64,000 nt of DNA, from positions 1,860,001 through 1,924,000 of the forward strand of contig NZ_CP088014.1 in assembly GCF_021044685.1 (NCBI RefSeq), read 5' to 3'. Below, piece after piece: positions 54,183 through 62,714 of this stretch. Under the pieces are notes generated by a model that was not told where the DNA came from, searched no databases, and was given only the letters and a program-made list of their open reading frames with translations. Position 1 is the first letter of the stretch. Every line of letters starts with the position of its first letter. Made by a program: the position numbers and the translations under genes. The stretch comes from Bradyrhizobium daqingense. Its GTDB lineage: Bacteria > Pseudomonadota > Alphaproteobacteria > Rhizobiales > Xanthobacteraceae.

Positions 54183-55953
54183 CGGCTGTGTCTACCTCTC
54201 GCCCCAAAATCCCTTCCTCGATCGCCTTGATCTGCAGCGCGAGATATTTCGAGTTGATGCGGCACTGCGCGAGGCTGCCGGCGATGAACCAGAGGCCGGG
54301 CTGCCGCGTGCGCGCATACATGTTGCGCAGCTCGAAGCCGTCGCCAAAGCCCCATATCGGACCGACGCGGTCGGCGACGGCGTCGCCGAACAGTTTTCGC
54401 ACCAGATATTCCTGCGGCTTGTAGCCGGTGGAGAGCACGATGAGGTCGGCGGCAATGGTGGTGCCGTCCCTCATCTGCGCGCCGTTCGCGGTGAAGCTCT
54501 CGATCTCGGAGAATTGCTTCAGCTTGATCGCGCCCTCGACGATGAGATTCGAGCAGCCGACGTTGAAATAATAGCCGCCGCCGCGGGTGAGGTATTTGAA
54601 TTGCCAGCCGGTGCCGGCCTCGCCGAAGTCGAGCTTGAAGCCGACGCGGGAGAGACCATCGAGCAGCTCCTTGTCGAGCGCCTTGGATTGCTCGGTCAGC
54701 ATCACATGAGTCTTCTTTGCGAGCGGCGTCGGCATCGAGGCCGCGATCAGGTCGTTGTCCTCGAGTGTGCCCTCATTGTAGGTCGCATAGGCAAGCTGGG
54801 CCGACGGCTCGATATTGGTGACCAGCGTCGGCGAGCGCTGCACCAGCGTCACCTCGGCACCGCTGGAATGCAGGTCCTGCGCGATGTCGTGGCCGCTGTT
54901 GCCGGTGCCGATCACGATGGCGCGCTTGCCGGTCCAGTGCTCGCCGTCCTCGTAGCGGCTGGAATGCACCAGCGTGCCCTTGAAATTGCCCAGCGTCGGG
55001 ATGTCCGGGATGTTCGCGATGCCGCTGACACCGGTTGCCATCACCACATGGCGCGGATGCATGGCACGCGTGCTGCCGTCGGCGCGGCGCAGCGTGACAG
55101 TCCAGTGACCTTCGGCCTCGTCATAAGCGCCGCCTTCGAACTCGGTGCCCGTCCAGAAGTTCAGCTCCATCGCCTCGACATAGGCTTCGAACCAATTGGC
55201 GAGCTTGTCCTTGGGGATATAGGTCGGCCAGTTCGGCGGGAATGGCATATAGGGCAGGTGATTGACCTGAACCTGATTGTGCAGCGTCAGCGCATGGTAG
55301 CGCTTGCGCCAATTGTCGCCGATGCGTGCCTCGCGATCGACGATCAGCGTGTCGATTTGCAGCTGCTTCAGCCGCGCCGCGATCGCAAGACCGGCCTGGC
55401 CGCCGCCAACCACCAGCACGGCGGGATCGCGATCGCTGTAGTCGCGCGAAGCATCGCGCAGGTCGAGCCAGTTCGGCCCGCGGAAATCGCGCGAATAGGC
55501 CTGGCCGCGCGGTCGTGACGTGCCGAGCTGTTCTTCAAACCCCTTGAGCTCGTCGAGGGCGGTGAGCAGCGTCCACGCTTTCAGGCGCTCGTCAGGGCCA
55601 TCGGGAATGAGCCGGACAATGCCGCTGCCGCGGCCGATCGCAGTCTCGAAATTGAAGATCGCTTCGATGGTGTTGGTGCCGGCGCGCGTTACCCAGCGCG
55701 GCGGCGCCCGGTTGGGCGCGATCCTGAAACTGGTCGGGGCCGCCTCGGGCGTGAGCGTGGTCAGCGCCCTTGTGATCGCATCGCGGCCGGCAATCGTTTG
55801 CAGGTTCCAGCTCAGCGCCAGCACATCGCGCCAAAAAGCGTCGGCGAGGAAGAGGTCATCCAGCGCGGCTGGATCGGGCCGGTCCAGCCTGCGCTCGAAG
55901 GCATCGAGCCAGGCTTGCGCGGCGACGGAAATATCCTTCGTCCTGTCCAGCAT
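54163..55953 (-). CDS. Flavin monooxygenase with N-terminal NTF2-like domain
   Basis: A 596-residue flavoprotein. Residues 1-140 form an NTF2/SnoaL-like domain; residues 175-596 are an FAD/NAD(P)H monooxygenase. The FAD motif is VLVVGGGQAGLAIAARL (183-188), the BVMO/FMO fingerprint FKGTLVHSSRY is at 324-334, and the NADPH motif is AIVIGTGNSGHDIAQDL (349-354). It probably hydroxylates or oxygenates an organic substrate. Its start MLDRTKDISVAAQAWLDAFE is well-formed. It lies between the propeller gene and an acyl-CoA ligase on the same strand. Confidence 0.87.
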   Translation of the reverse strand: MLDRTKDISVAAQAWLDAFERRLDRPDPAALDDLFLADAFWRDVLALSWNLQTIAGRDAITRALTTLTPEAAPTSFRIAPNRAPPRWVTRAGTNTIEAIFNFETAIGRGSGIVRLIPDGPDERLKAWTLLTALDELKGFEEQLGTSRPRGQAYSRDFRGPNWLDLRDASRDYSDRDPAVLVVGGGQAGLAIAARLKQLQIDTLIVDREARIGDNWRKRYHALTLHNQVQVNHLPYMPFPPNWPTYIPKDKLANWFEAYVEAMELNFWTGTEFEGGAYDEAEGHWTVTLRRADGSTRAMHPRHVVMATGVSGIANIPDIPTLGNFKGTLVHSSRYEDGEHWTGKRAIVIGTGNSGHDIAQDLHSSGAEVTLVQRSPTLVTNIEPSAQLAYATYNEGTLEDNDLIAASMPTPLAKKTHVMLTEQSKALDKELLDGLSRVGFKLDFGEAGTGWQFKYLTRGGGYYFNVGCSNLIVEGAIKLKQFSEIESFTANGAQMRDGTTIAADLIVLSTGYKPQEYLVRKLFGDAVADRVGPIWGFGDGFELRNMYARTRQPGLWFIAGSLAQCRINSKYLALQIKAIEEGILGREVDTAVIPGRA

Positions 55954-56106
55954 GCGACCTCGTGGCCGTCTTCGCGGCGTTTCCTCTGGTCGAAGCTACA
56001 CAGTTTCGCGTGCGGCCAAAAGCCAATGACCCGAGCAATACCGGCATATGGCCCTGCTCGGACGGAATATGCCGGCGACGCTTCAGCCCAGGCTGGGCGG
56101 CGGCGA

Positions 56107-57633
56107 CTAAGGCCCGCCCGGCCTCCGGTCTGCCCAATAGGGGTCGCGCAGCTTGCGCTTGAAGATTTTTCCGGTCGCCTCGCGGGGCAGCGCGTCGAGG
56201 AATTGAACCTCCTTCGGCACCTTGAAATTGGCCAGTCGCTCGCGCAGAAAAGCCTGCACCGCGGCGGCGGAGAGCTGCGCGTCCCTTTCCGGCTCGATGC
56301 AGGCGCACAGCCGTTCGCCATATTCCGCGTCGGGAATGCCGAACACGGCGCAATCGCGCACGCCGGGCATTCCGATCAGCACGCTCTCGATCTCGGCCGG
56401 ATAGATGTTGACGCCGCCCGAGATCACCATGTCGCGCTTGCGGTCGCAGAGGAAGAGATAGCCGTCCTCGTCGAGATAGCCGACGTCGCCGACGCTGACG
56501 AGGCCGTCGCGTCCCGCCTCGGCCCGCGCCTGGGCCTTGCCGTGATAGTCGAAATCGGGCACCGCCGTCTGACGCATGTAGATTTCGCCGACCTCGTTCG
56601 TGCCGCAGAGGCTGCCATCGTCGCGGAAGATCTTGACGATGCCGCCTTCGATGGCGCGGCCGACCGTGCCCGGCTTCCTCAGCGCCTCCTCGGCCGAATG
56701 CCAGACCGGGATGCCGGTCTCGGTCGAGCCGAAATATTCATTGATGACCGGTCCCCACCAATCGATCATCGCCCGCTTGACCTCGGGCGGGCAGGGCGCG
56801 GCCCCGTGCACGACGAAACGCAGCGACGAGAGGTCGTAACGCTGTCGCGCAGCCTCGGGCAGGCGCAGCAGCCGGACGAACATGGTCGGCACCATGTGGA
56901 TGTGCGTGACGCGATGGCGCTCGATCAGCGCCAGCAGCTCCTCGGCGTCGAACCGCGCCTGGAGGACGATGGTGCAGCCGTGGCGGAACGCCATCATGCC
57001 GTAGGAATGCGGAGCCGAGTGATACATCGGTCCGTTGATCAGCACGACCTGGTTGTCGCCCGGCTTGATGCCATAGGCGATCCCCCCGACGCGTTCGGAA
57101 GCCGCGGCCTGTTCGGGCTGCATCGGCATGCGCCGCACGCCCTTCGGCATGCCCGTGGTCCCCGACGTGTAGATCATCGCTGCGGCACGGCGCGGCGGCT
57201 CCTGGGTTTCGGGATGCTCGTCGCGCCAGCGGTCCCAATCGGCATGTCCGGCCGGTATCGCCGTCAGCTCCTGGGGAATGGCGAATGTCGCCGCGAGCTC
57301 GGGCGGCGTCGCGACGACGAGGAGACGGACATCCTCAGGCACGCCGTCCTGAATCTGCGGCAGCAGGTCGGCGTGGCAGACCAGGATCTTCGCGCCGCTG
57401 TCGATCAGGATGTAGCGGACCTCTTCCGCCTTGAGATGCCAGTTGATCGGCACCACCGGGCTGCCGAGTGCAGCGGAGGCCGCAACCACCTCGAACAGCG
57501 CAAAGTCGTTGCGCAGCATCATGGCGACCGGAGCGCCCTCTCCCAGCCCCAGGGCGCGCAGCCCGCTCGCCGCCCGTCTGATGCGGGCCTGGATCTCGTC
57601 ATAGCCGATCCGGCGTTCGCCGCTGATGATCAT
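56107..57633 (-). CDS. Acyl-CoA synthetase (AMP-forming)
   Basis: A 508-residue ligase of the ANL superfamily. The P-loop IYTSGTTGMPKGVRRMP, the A5 motif EYFGSTETGIPVW, the hinge FLCDRKRDMVISGGVNIYPA and the C-terminal REATGKIFKRKLRD are intact. It begins MIISGERRIGYDEIQARI, which lacks a short N-terminal strand found in some relatives, so an alternative start would have to be internal to the SBP side. It lies 24 bases from the LivJ-like gene, and the two are probably co-transcribed. It likely activates an aromatic or fatty acid in the cluster. Confidence 0.9.
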   Translation of the reverse strand: MIISGERRIGYDEIQARIRRAASGLRALGLGEGAPVAMMLRNDFALFEVVAASAALGSPVVPINWHLKAEEVRYILIDSGAKILVCHADLLPQIQDGVPEDVRLLVVATPPELAATFAIPQELTAIPAGHADWDRWRDEHPETQEPPRRAAAMIYTSGTTGMPKGVRRMPMQPEQAAASERVGGIAYGIKPGDNQVVLINGPMYHSAPHSYGMMAFRHGCTIVLQARFDAEELLALIERHRVTHIHMVPTMFVRLLRLPEAARQRYDLSSLRFVVHGAAPCPPEVKRAMIDWWGPVINEYFGSTETGIPVWHSAEEALRKPGTVGRAIEGGIVKIFRDDGSLCGTNEVGEIYMRQTAVPDFDYHGKAQARAEAGRDGLVSVGDVGYLDEDGYLFLCDRKRDMVISGGVNIYPAEIESVLIGMPGVRDCAVFGIPDAEYGERLCACIEPERDAQLSAAAVQAFLRERLANFKVPKEVQFLDALPREATGKIFKRKLRDPYWADRRPGGP

Positions 57634-57657
57634 GGCGTGCTCCTAACCTGTGCGAGC

Positions 57658-58842
57658 TTAGCGGTCGTCCAGCACGTCGCCGAAGCCGACCCAACTCTTG
57701 CCGTTGAAGCGGCGGAGCTGAAGCTGCTGGAACGGCAGATAGTCGTCGGGGCCGGTGCTCACACTTATGCCCGGCAGCAGGAGCGGCAGCTTCACCTCTT
57801 TCAGCGAAGCGGCCTGACGCATGATGTTGTCGCGGCTGACGTCATCCTTGCACGCCTTCAGCACCGTCATCAGCAGCGTCGCATAGTGGTAGCCGGCCGC
57901 GTAGTTGGAATTGGAGAGGTCCGCATTCGGCATGTACTGCTTCATGAAGGCGAAATACTCCTTCACGCCGGGATCGTCCGCCCATTGCGGGTCCATCGTG
58001 TCCTTCTGATTGCTCGACGAGATCAGGCCGACCGCGTTGTCGAGCCCCGCCGGCTCCAGGAACGAGATGGAGGAGGCCGAGGTCGGCACGAAGAACAGCT
58101 CGGGCTTCCAGCCGATCTCGGCCACGCCCTTGATCATCTGCGAGGTGAATTTGCCGAGCACGACGCCGAACAGCACGTCGGCGCCCGATGCCTTCAGCGT
58201 CGAGAGCTGCGAACTGATGGTCGGTGCGCTGGTCTCGTAGGTCTGCTCCGCGATGATCATGCTGGCGGCCTTGTCGCCGAGCGCGCGCTTGAAGCCGGCG
58301 ACATAGTCCCGGCCGAAATCGTCGTTCTGCGACAGGATGGCGATCCTGGCGCCGGGCTTGGTGCGCAGCACGTGCTTGGCATAGACCACGCCCTCGGACT
58401 CGTAGGCAGCCATGCCGGGCATGGTCCACGGATATTTCTGCGGATCGGCCCATTTCGTCGCGCCCGAGAGCACGAACAGCTGCGGCACCTTCTTGCCGTT
58501 GAGATAGCGCTGCACCGCGCTGTTGGTGGCGGTGCCGAGCGAGCCGAACATCATCAGCACCTCGTCCTGCTCCACCAGCTTGCGGGTCTGCTCCACCGTC
58601 TTCGGCGGCGAATAGGCATCGTCCAGCGTGATGAACCTGACCTTGCGACCATTGATGCCGCCTTCGGCATTGATCTTCTCGAAGAAGGCTTCCTGCGTCC
58701 GCCCGATCGCGCCGAAGCCGGAGGCCGGGCCGCTATAGGGCAGAGTCTGGCCGATGCGGATATCGCCATTGCCCTCGGCGCAGGCGTTGCCGGCGGCGAG
58801 CGCCAGCAGGGACATGCCGATCAGTGCGGCTGCGAGCTTCAT
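57658..58842 (-). CDS. LivJ-like ABC transporter substrate-binding protein
   Basis: A 394-residue periplasmic binding protein of the type 1 (branched-chain amino acid / aromatic acid) family. The signal peptide covers residues 1-22 (LIGMSLLALAAGNACAEG). The family pattern is IRIGQTLPYSGPASGFGAIG at the front and KKVPQLFVLSGATKWADPQ, then RIAILSQNDDFGRDYVAGFK, in the middle. It has no permease or ATPase partner nearby. In such clusters these proteins often capture the acid that the neighbouring ligase activates. It lies 24 bases upstream of the ligase and 33 bases from the NMO-like gene. Confidence 0.9.
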   Translation of the reverse strand: MKLAAALIGMSLLALAAGNACAEGNGDIRIGQTLPYSGPASGFGAIGRTQEAFFEKINAEGGINGRKVRFITLDDAYSPPKTVEQTRKLVEQDEVLMMFGSLGTATNSAVQRYLNGKKVPQLFVLSGATKWADPQKYPWTMPGMAAYESEGVVYAKHVLRTKPGARIAILSQNDDFGRDYVAGFKRALGDKAASMIIAEQTYETSAPTISSQLSTLKASGADVLFGVVLGKFTSQMIKGVAEIGWKPELFFVPTSASSISFLEPAGLDNAVGLISSSNQKDTMDPQWADDPGVKEYFAFMKQYMPNADLSNSNYAAGYHYATLLMTVLKACKDDVSRDNIMRQAASLKEVKLPLLLPGISVSTGPDDYLPFQQLQLRRFNGKSWVGFGDVLDDR

Positions 58843-58875
58843 GATGTCCTCCCTTGATATTTTCTTTGGTTCAGA

Positions 58876-59850
58876 TCAGGCGCTGGCGCGCATCAGGAAA
58901 TCCTCCCGGGCCTGGTCGAATTCGCCCTTCATCCGGTCCACGAGCTCGGCGACCGGCGGCGCATCCACGATCTGGCCGATGCCCTGGCCTGAACCCCAGA
59001 TGTCGCGCCACGCTTTCGATTTCATGTTGCCGCCGGAGCCGAAGTTCATTTTCGATTTGTCGGCGATTGGAAGATTGTCCGGGTCCAGCCCGGCGGCGGC
59101 GATGGAGGGGCCGAGATAATTGCCGTGCACGCCGGTGAACAGGTTGGTGTAGACGATGTCGTGCGCAGCGTGCTGCGTCAGCGCGGACTTGTAGGCTTGG
59201 TCGGCGTTGGCTTCCTGCGTCGCGATGAAGCGCGTGCCCATATAGGCGAGGTCGGCGCCGAGCGTCAGCGCCGAGGCGATGCCGAAGCCGTCGCTGATCG
59301 CACCCGACAGCAGGATCGCACCGCCGAACCATTGCTTGACCTCGCGCACCAGCGCGAAGGGCGACAGCGTGCCGGCATGCCCGCCTGCGCCGGCGCAGAC
59401 CAGGATGAGGCCATCGACGCCCTGCTCGGCGGCCTTGCGGGCATGCTTGACGTTGATGACGTCGTGGAACACCAGCCCGCCATAGGAATGCGCGGCCTCG
59501 ACGATCTCGGCCGGCGGCCGCAGCGAGGTGATGATGATGGGGGCCTTGTGTTTCACGCAGGTCTCCATGTCCTTCATCAGCCGGTCGTTGGAGGCATGGC
59601 AGATCTGGTTGACCGCGTAGGGCGCGATCTTCTTGCCGGGATTGCGTGATTTGTACTCGCCGAGCTCGTCCTCGATCCGGCTCAGCCATTCGTCGAGCTT
59701 TTCGACCGGACGGGCGTTGAGTGCAGGAAACGAGCCGACGACGCCCGCCTTGCACTGGGCGATCACCAGCTCCGGTCCGGAGACGATGAACAGCGGCGAG
59801 CCAACGACGGGCAGTTCCAGATTGTTCTTGAGCAGAGCAGGCAGTGCCAT
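58876..59850 (-). CDS. Nitronate monooxygenase-like FMN protein (NMO copy 3)
   Basis: A 324-residue TIM-barrel flavoprotein sharing blocks with copy 1: PVVGSPLFIVSGPELVIAQC, VFHDVINVKHARKAAEQGVD, and VCAGAGGHAG with catalytic His158. LLSGAISDGFGIASALTLGA is the phosphate-binding segment. It starts MALPALLKNNLELPVVG at 59850 after ggaggatccg. It is the promoter-proximal gene of the cluster, 33 bases before the LivJ-like gene, and is divergent from a LysR regulator. The name reflects family; its real substrate may be an acyl-CoA or cluster intermediate. Confidence 0.9.
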   Translation of the reverse strand: MALPALLKNNLELPVVGSPLFIVSGPELVIAQCKAGVVGSFPALNARPVEKLDEWLSRIEDELGEYKSRNPGKKIAPYAVNQICHASNDRLMKDMETCVKHKAPIIITSLRPPAEIVEAAHSYGGLVFHDVINVKHARKAAEQGVDGLILVCAGAGGHAGTLSPFALVREVKQWFGGAILLSGAISDGFGIASALTLGADLAYMGTRFIATQEANADQAYKSALTQHAAHDIVYTNLFTGVHGNYLGPSIAAAGLDPDNLPIADKSKMNFGSGGNMKSKAWRDIWGSGQGIGQIVDAPPVAELVDRMKGEFDQAREDFLMRASA

Positions 59851-59980
59851 CGGATCCTCCCGAGCGCGCATGGCCGGTCTCTTCGGCCGATGGATGAGCG
59901 CTTCCATATCGATTGTCGCGCCGGCGCGCGGCGCCTGGCGGTTTGATCCCACTATAGGGTTGGACCGCGGGCGCAGGATC

Positions 59981-60005
59981 GTTCAATATTGAACATATGC
60001 ATATG
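59981..60005. promoter_or_regulatory. LysR-type palindromic site in divergent promoter
   Basis: gttcaatattgaac (59981-59994) is a perfect palindrome fitting the T-N11-A LysR pattern, and catatgcatatg (59994-60005) overlaps its end. Both sit between the NMO copy 3 and lysR start codons, the place where a LysR regulator would act. Confidence 0.7.
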
Positions 60006-60026
60006 CGGATTTGAACGGGAGCGGCG

Positions 60027-60914
60027 ATGGATTGGGATCTCTGCAGGACCTTCGTCGCGGTCGCCGACACCGGCAGCTTCACCGCCGCGGCGCGCCGGCT
60101 GCATGCCAGTCATCCGACGGTCAGCCGCAAGATCGCGGCGCTGGAGGCGCAACTCGGCACCAAGCTGCTGGCGCGCGCGGCCGATGGTTTCGTGCTCACG
60201 GCCGATGGGCGCGCCCTGCGCGAGCACGCGGAGGCCATGGCCGCCGCTGCGCTCCGGGCCGAAGCAGCGGTCGGCGCCGGCGGGCGCAAGGCGCGCGGCA
60301 CGGTCAAGCTGTCGATCGGAGCGACGCTGGCGTCGCACTGGCTGATGCCGCGGCTGGGCTCCTTCCTCGGCGCGCATGATCACATCCGGCTCGAGATCAT
60401 CACTCATCCGTTTCCGGCCAGCGTGCGGCGCCGGGAGGCCGACGTGGTGCTGCGCCCGGTCGACAGTGGCGAGGAAAACCTGGTAGGCCGCAAGATCGGC
60501 CGTCTCGGCACCGGTTTCTATGCGTCGCGCGACTATGCCGCGGGCAGGTCGTTGCCGGAGCGCAGCGGCGAGTGGAAGGGGCACGGCGTGATCGGCTTTG
60601 CCGATCAGGATTCCAATGCGCAGCTGGCGCGCTGGAGCGATACGATCACGCGCCAGGGCACTGTCGTGATGCGCTGCTCCTCGCAGGGCGACATGCTGGC
60701 GGCGGTGCGCGCCGGGATCGGAATCTCCGCGCTGTCCTGCTTCGTCGCGGAGAGCTATCCGGATCTCGTGCGCGTCGCGCCGCAGAAGCTCGTCAGCATT
60801 GCCGATCTCTGGCTGCTCGCCCATCCTGATCTGGTCGAGCTGCCCGCGGTGCGGGCCGTGATCGACTTCGTGGCGCAATGCGCGCGCGCCGATCGCGAGC
60901 GGCTGCGGGGTTAG
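60027..60914 (+). CDS. LysR-family transcriptional regulator
   Basis: A 295-residue regulator. The N-terminal winged helix (FVAVADTGSFTAAARRLHAS, then HPTVSRKIAALEAQLGTKLL) is a LysR HTH, and residues 90-295 form the effector-binding domain (SIGATLASHWLMPRLGSFLG). It is divergent from NMO copy 3; the intervening palindromes are its likely site. It probably controls the 53-60 kb cluster in response to an acid-type effector. Its 3' end overlaps the convergent AlkA-like gene by 4 bases. Confidence 0.9.
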   Translation: MDWDLCRTFVAVADTGSFTAAARRLHASHPTVSRKIAALEAQLGTKLLARAADGFVLTADGRALREHAEAMAAAALRAEAAVGAGGRKARGTVKLSIGATLASHWLMPRLGSFLGAHDHIRLEIITHPFPASVRRREADVVLRPVDSGEENLVGRKIGRLGTGFYASRDYAAGRSLPERSGEWKGHGVIGFADQDSNAQLARWSDTITRQGTVVMRCSSQGDMLAAVRAGIGISALSCFVAESYPDLVRVAPQKLVSIADLWLLAHPDLVELPAVRAVIDFVAQCARADRERLRG

Positions 60915-61564
60915 CTCGATGCCGCGAGCACGCCCTCGCGTTTCTTCACCGCGCGATAATAGCTCCACCACAGATGTGCTGCCGCGCCGCGCAATGGACG
61001 CCAGGGTTCGGCGAGCGGCGCCATCTGCTTCTCCGTCGGCCGCGCCTTCAGGCCGAGCCCGATGCGGATGCCTTCCTGCACGGCGAGATCTCCGGCCGGC
61101 CATGCATCGCCATGGCCGAGGCAGAACAGCAGATAGACGTCGGCGGTCCAGGGGCCGATGCCGGGCAGCGAGATCAAGGTGTGATGCGCCGCGTCGGCAT
61201 CCTCCTCCGCGAGCACTTCGAGGTTCAGCCGTTGCGCGGTGATCTCGCGCGCCAGATGTTTCAGCGTCTTGATCTTGGCGGCGGACAGGCCGAGCCGCCC
61301 CAGCCGTTCGGTGCGCGCGCGGCGCACGGCGTCATGGTCGAACGGATCGAACGCAGCCGACAGCCGTCCCCAAATGGCCGCCGCGCTTGCCGTCGAGAGC
61401 TGCTGCCCGCAGACGATGTGCGCCAGCCCGGCAAAGCCCGGCTCGCGCCGCCGCAAGGCGGGCATGCCGGCGATCTCGAACACCGGTTTCAAGCGTGGAT
61501 CGCGCTTGATCAGCGCGTGGACGGCTTCTTCGAGATCGGACTGGGTTTCGAGGTGGATGGTCAT
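60911..61564 (-). CDS. DNA-3-methyladenine glycosylase II (AlkA-like)
   Basis: A 217-residue helix-hairpin-helix DNA glycosylase that removes alkylated bases. The HhH-GPD motif LPGIGPWTADVYLLFCLGHG is followed by DAWPAGDLAVQEG, with the catalytic Asp in PAGD. IVCGQQLSTASAAAIWGRL is the preceding helix. The start MTIHLETQSDLEEAVHALI at 61564 is preferred because the longer frame runs into an intergenic repeat. It is convergent with lysR. Other N-glycosylases of the family (for example, AlkA versus Mag1-type) cannot be ruled out. Confidence 0.9.
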   Translation of the reverse strand: MTIHLETQSDLEEAVHALIKRDPRLKPVFEIAGMPALRRREPGFAGLAHIVCGQQLSTASAAAIWGRLSAAFDPFDHDAVRRARTERLGRLGLSAAKIKTLKHLAREITAQRLNLEVLAEEDADAAHHTLISLPGIGPWTADVYLLFCLGHGDAWPAGDLAVQEGIRIGLGLKARPTEKQMAPLAEPWRPLRGAAAHLWWSYYRAVKKREGVLAASS

Positions 61565-61583
61565 GGTGTTTGGCGGGCTCTCT

Positions 61584-61740
61584 CCGGCGTCAGGGCCGGG
61601 CTTGTCCCGGCCATCCACGTCTTTCTCACCGCGATGCACTGTTTAGCATGAGCCGTGGTCGTCGTGTTTGTTCGTGACTTTGACACGATCGGTCTGTGAT
61701 ACCGAAGAACGTGGATGGCCGGGACAAGCCCGGCCATGAC
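61584..61740. repeat. Inverted pair of palindromic repeats
   Basis: The left block gccgggcttgtcccggcc (61594-61611) and the right block gccgggacaagcccggcc face each other across about 110 bases and share their core with the repeats at 1429 and 5554. The left part lies directly upstream of the AlkA-like start. Confidence 0.75.
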
Positions 61741-61752
61741 GAGATATGACGC

Positions 61753-62625
61753 ATGATGCCACCCGTTTTCCGATTTGCCCCGAGCCCGAACGGCTTCCTG
61801 CATCTCGGCCACGCCTATTCCGCGCTGCTCAACTTCGAGCGTGCGCGAGAGAGCGGCGGGCGGCTGCTGCTGCGGATAGAGGACATCGACGCGACGCGCT
61901 GCCGGCCGGAATACGAGGTGGCGATCTACGAGGATCTCGCCTGGCTCGGGATCGCCTGGGAGACGCCGGTGCGGCAGCAGTCGGAGCATCTGGCCGACTA
62001 TCGCGCCGCGCTGGAAAAACTCTCTGCGCTCGGTCTCGTCTATCCCGCCTTCGAAAGCCGCGCCGAGATCGCCAAGCTGGTGGCCGCGCGTGAAGCCGAT
62101 GGACCGTGGCCGCGCGATCCCGACGGTGCGCCGCTCTATCCCGGCGACGCCAGGTCACTGTCGGCCGATGAGCGGTCGCGGTTGATCGCATCCGGCGCGC
62201 CTTACGCGCTGCGGCTCGACATCGCCGCCGCCTGCCGCCGCGCTGCCGGCCTGACCTGGAACGAACTGGGCGAGGGGCCCGATGGCGAGCACGGCATCGT
62301 CCCGGCGCTCCCGGAGGCTTGGGGCGACGTCATCCTGGCCCGCAAGGAAACGCCGACCAGCTACCATCTGTCCGTGGTGGTCGACGACGCGCTCCAGGGC
62401 GTCGGCGAGATCGTGCGGGGACAGGATCTGTTTCACGCCACCGCGGTCCACCGCCTGCTCCAGACCTTACTCGGCCTGCCGGAACCCGCCTACCACCACC
62501 ACCGCCTGATGCGCGACGGGGACGGGCGGAAGCTGTCGAAATCGAGCTGGTCGACCGGACTGCGCGAATTGCGCGCGGCCGGTGTCACGCCGGCCGGGAT
62601 CCGCCAGCTGGTGGGATTAGGTTAA
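61753..62625 (+). CDS. gluQ: Glutamyl-Q tRNA(Asp) synthetase
   Basis: A 290-residue glutamyl-tRNA synthetase paralogue that attaches glutamate to the queuosine of tRNA-Asp. The class I signatures are FAPSPNGFLHLGHAYSA (HLGH at 17-20) and the KMSKS counterpart RKLSKSSWS near residue 260; RIEDIDATRCRPEY follows the first. The short length lacks the anticodon-binding domain, as in GluQ-RS. The zinc-binding Cys cluster of the Escherichia coli enzyme is replaced here by VYPAFESRAEI. The ATG at 61753 or the second Met is the start. Confidence 0.92.
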   Translation: MMPPVFRFAPSPNGFLHLGHAYSALLNFERARESGGRLLLRIEDIDATRCRPEYEVAIYEDLAWLGIAWETPVRQQSEHLADYRAALEKLSALGLVYPAFESRAEIAKLVAAREADGPWPRDPDGAPLYPGDARSLSADERSRLIASGAPYALRLDIAAACRRAAGLTWNELGEGPDGEHGIVPALPEAWGDVILARKETPTSYHLSVVVDDALQGVGEIVRGQDLFHATAVHRLLQTLLGLPEPAYHHHRLMRDGDGRKLSKSSWSTGLRELRAAGVTPAGIRQLVGLG

Positions 62626-62714
62626 GTTTCTCTGGGGGTTAGCCCAACGTCGCCGTGACTCCGGGTGTTCCGTCGTGCCATGCTTGGCCGACAGTCCGGG
62701 TTCGAAGGGGATCT

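Noticed and set aside
55798..58857. A 1019-codon open frame on the plus strand opposite the monooxygenase, ligase and LivJ genes
   Set aside because: It lies antisense to three genes with intact motifs, and its composition (Arg/His/Leu/Ala/Asp-rich, few aromatic blocks) is that of a high-GC shadow frame.
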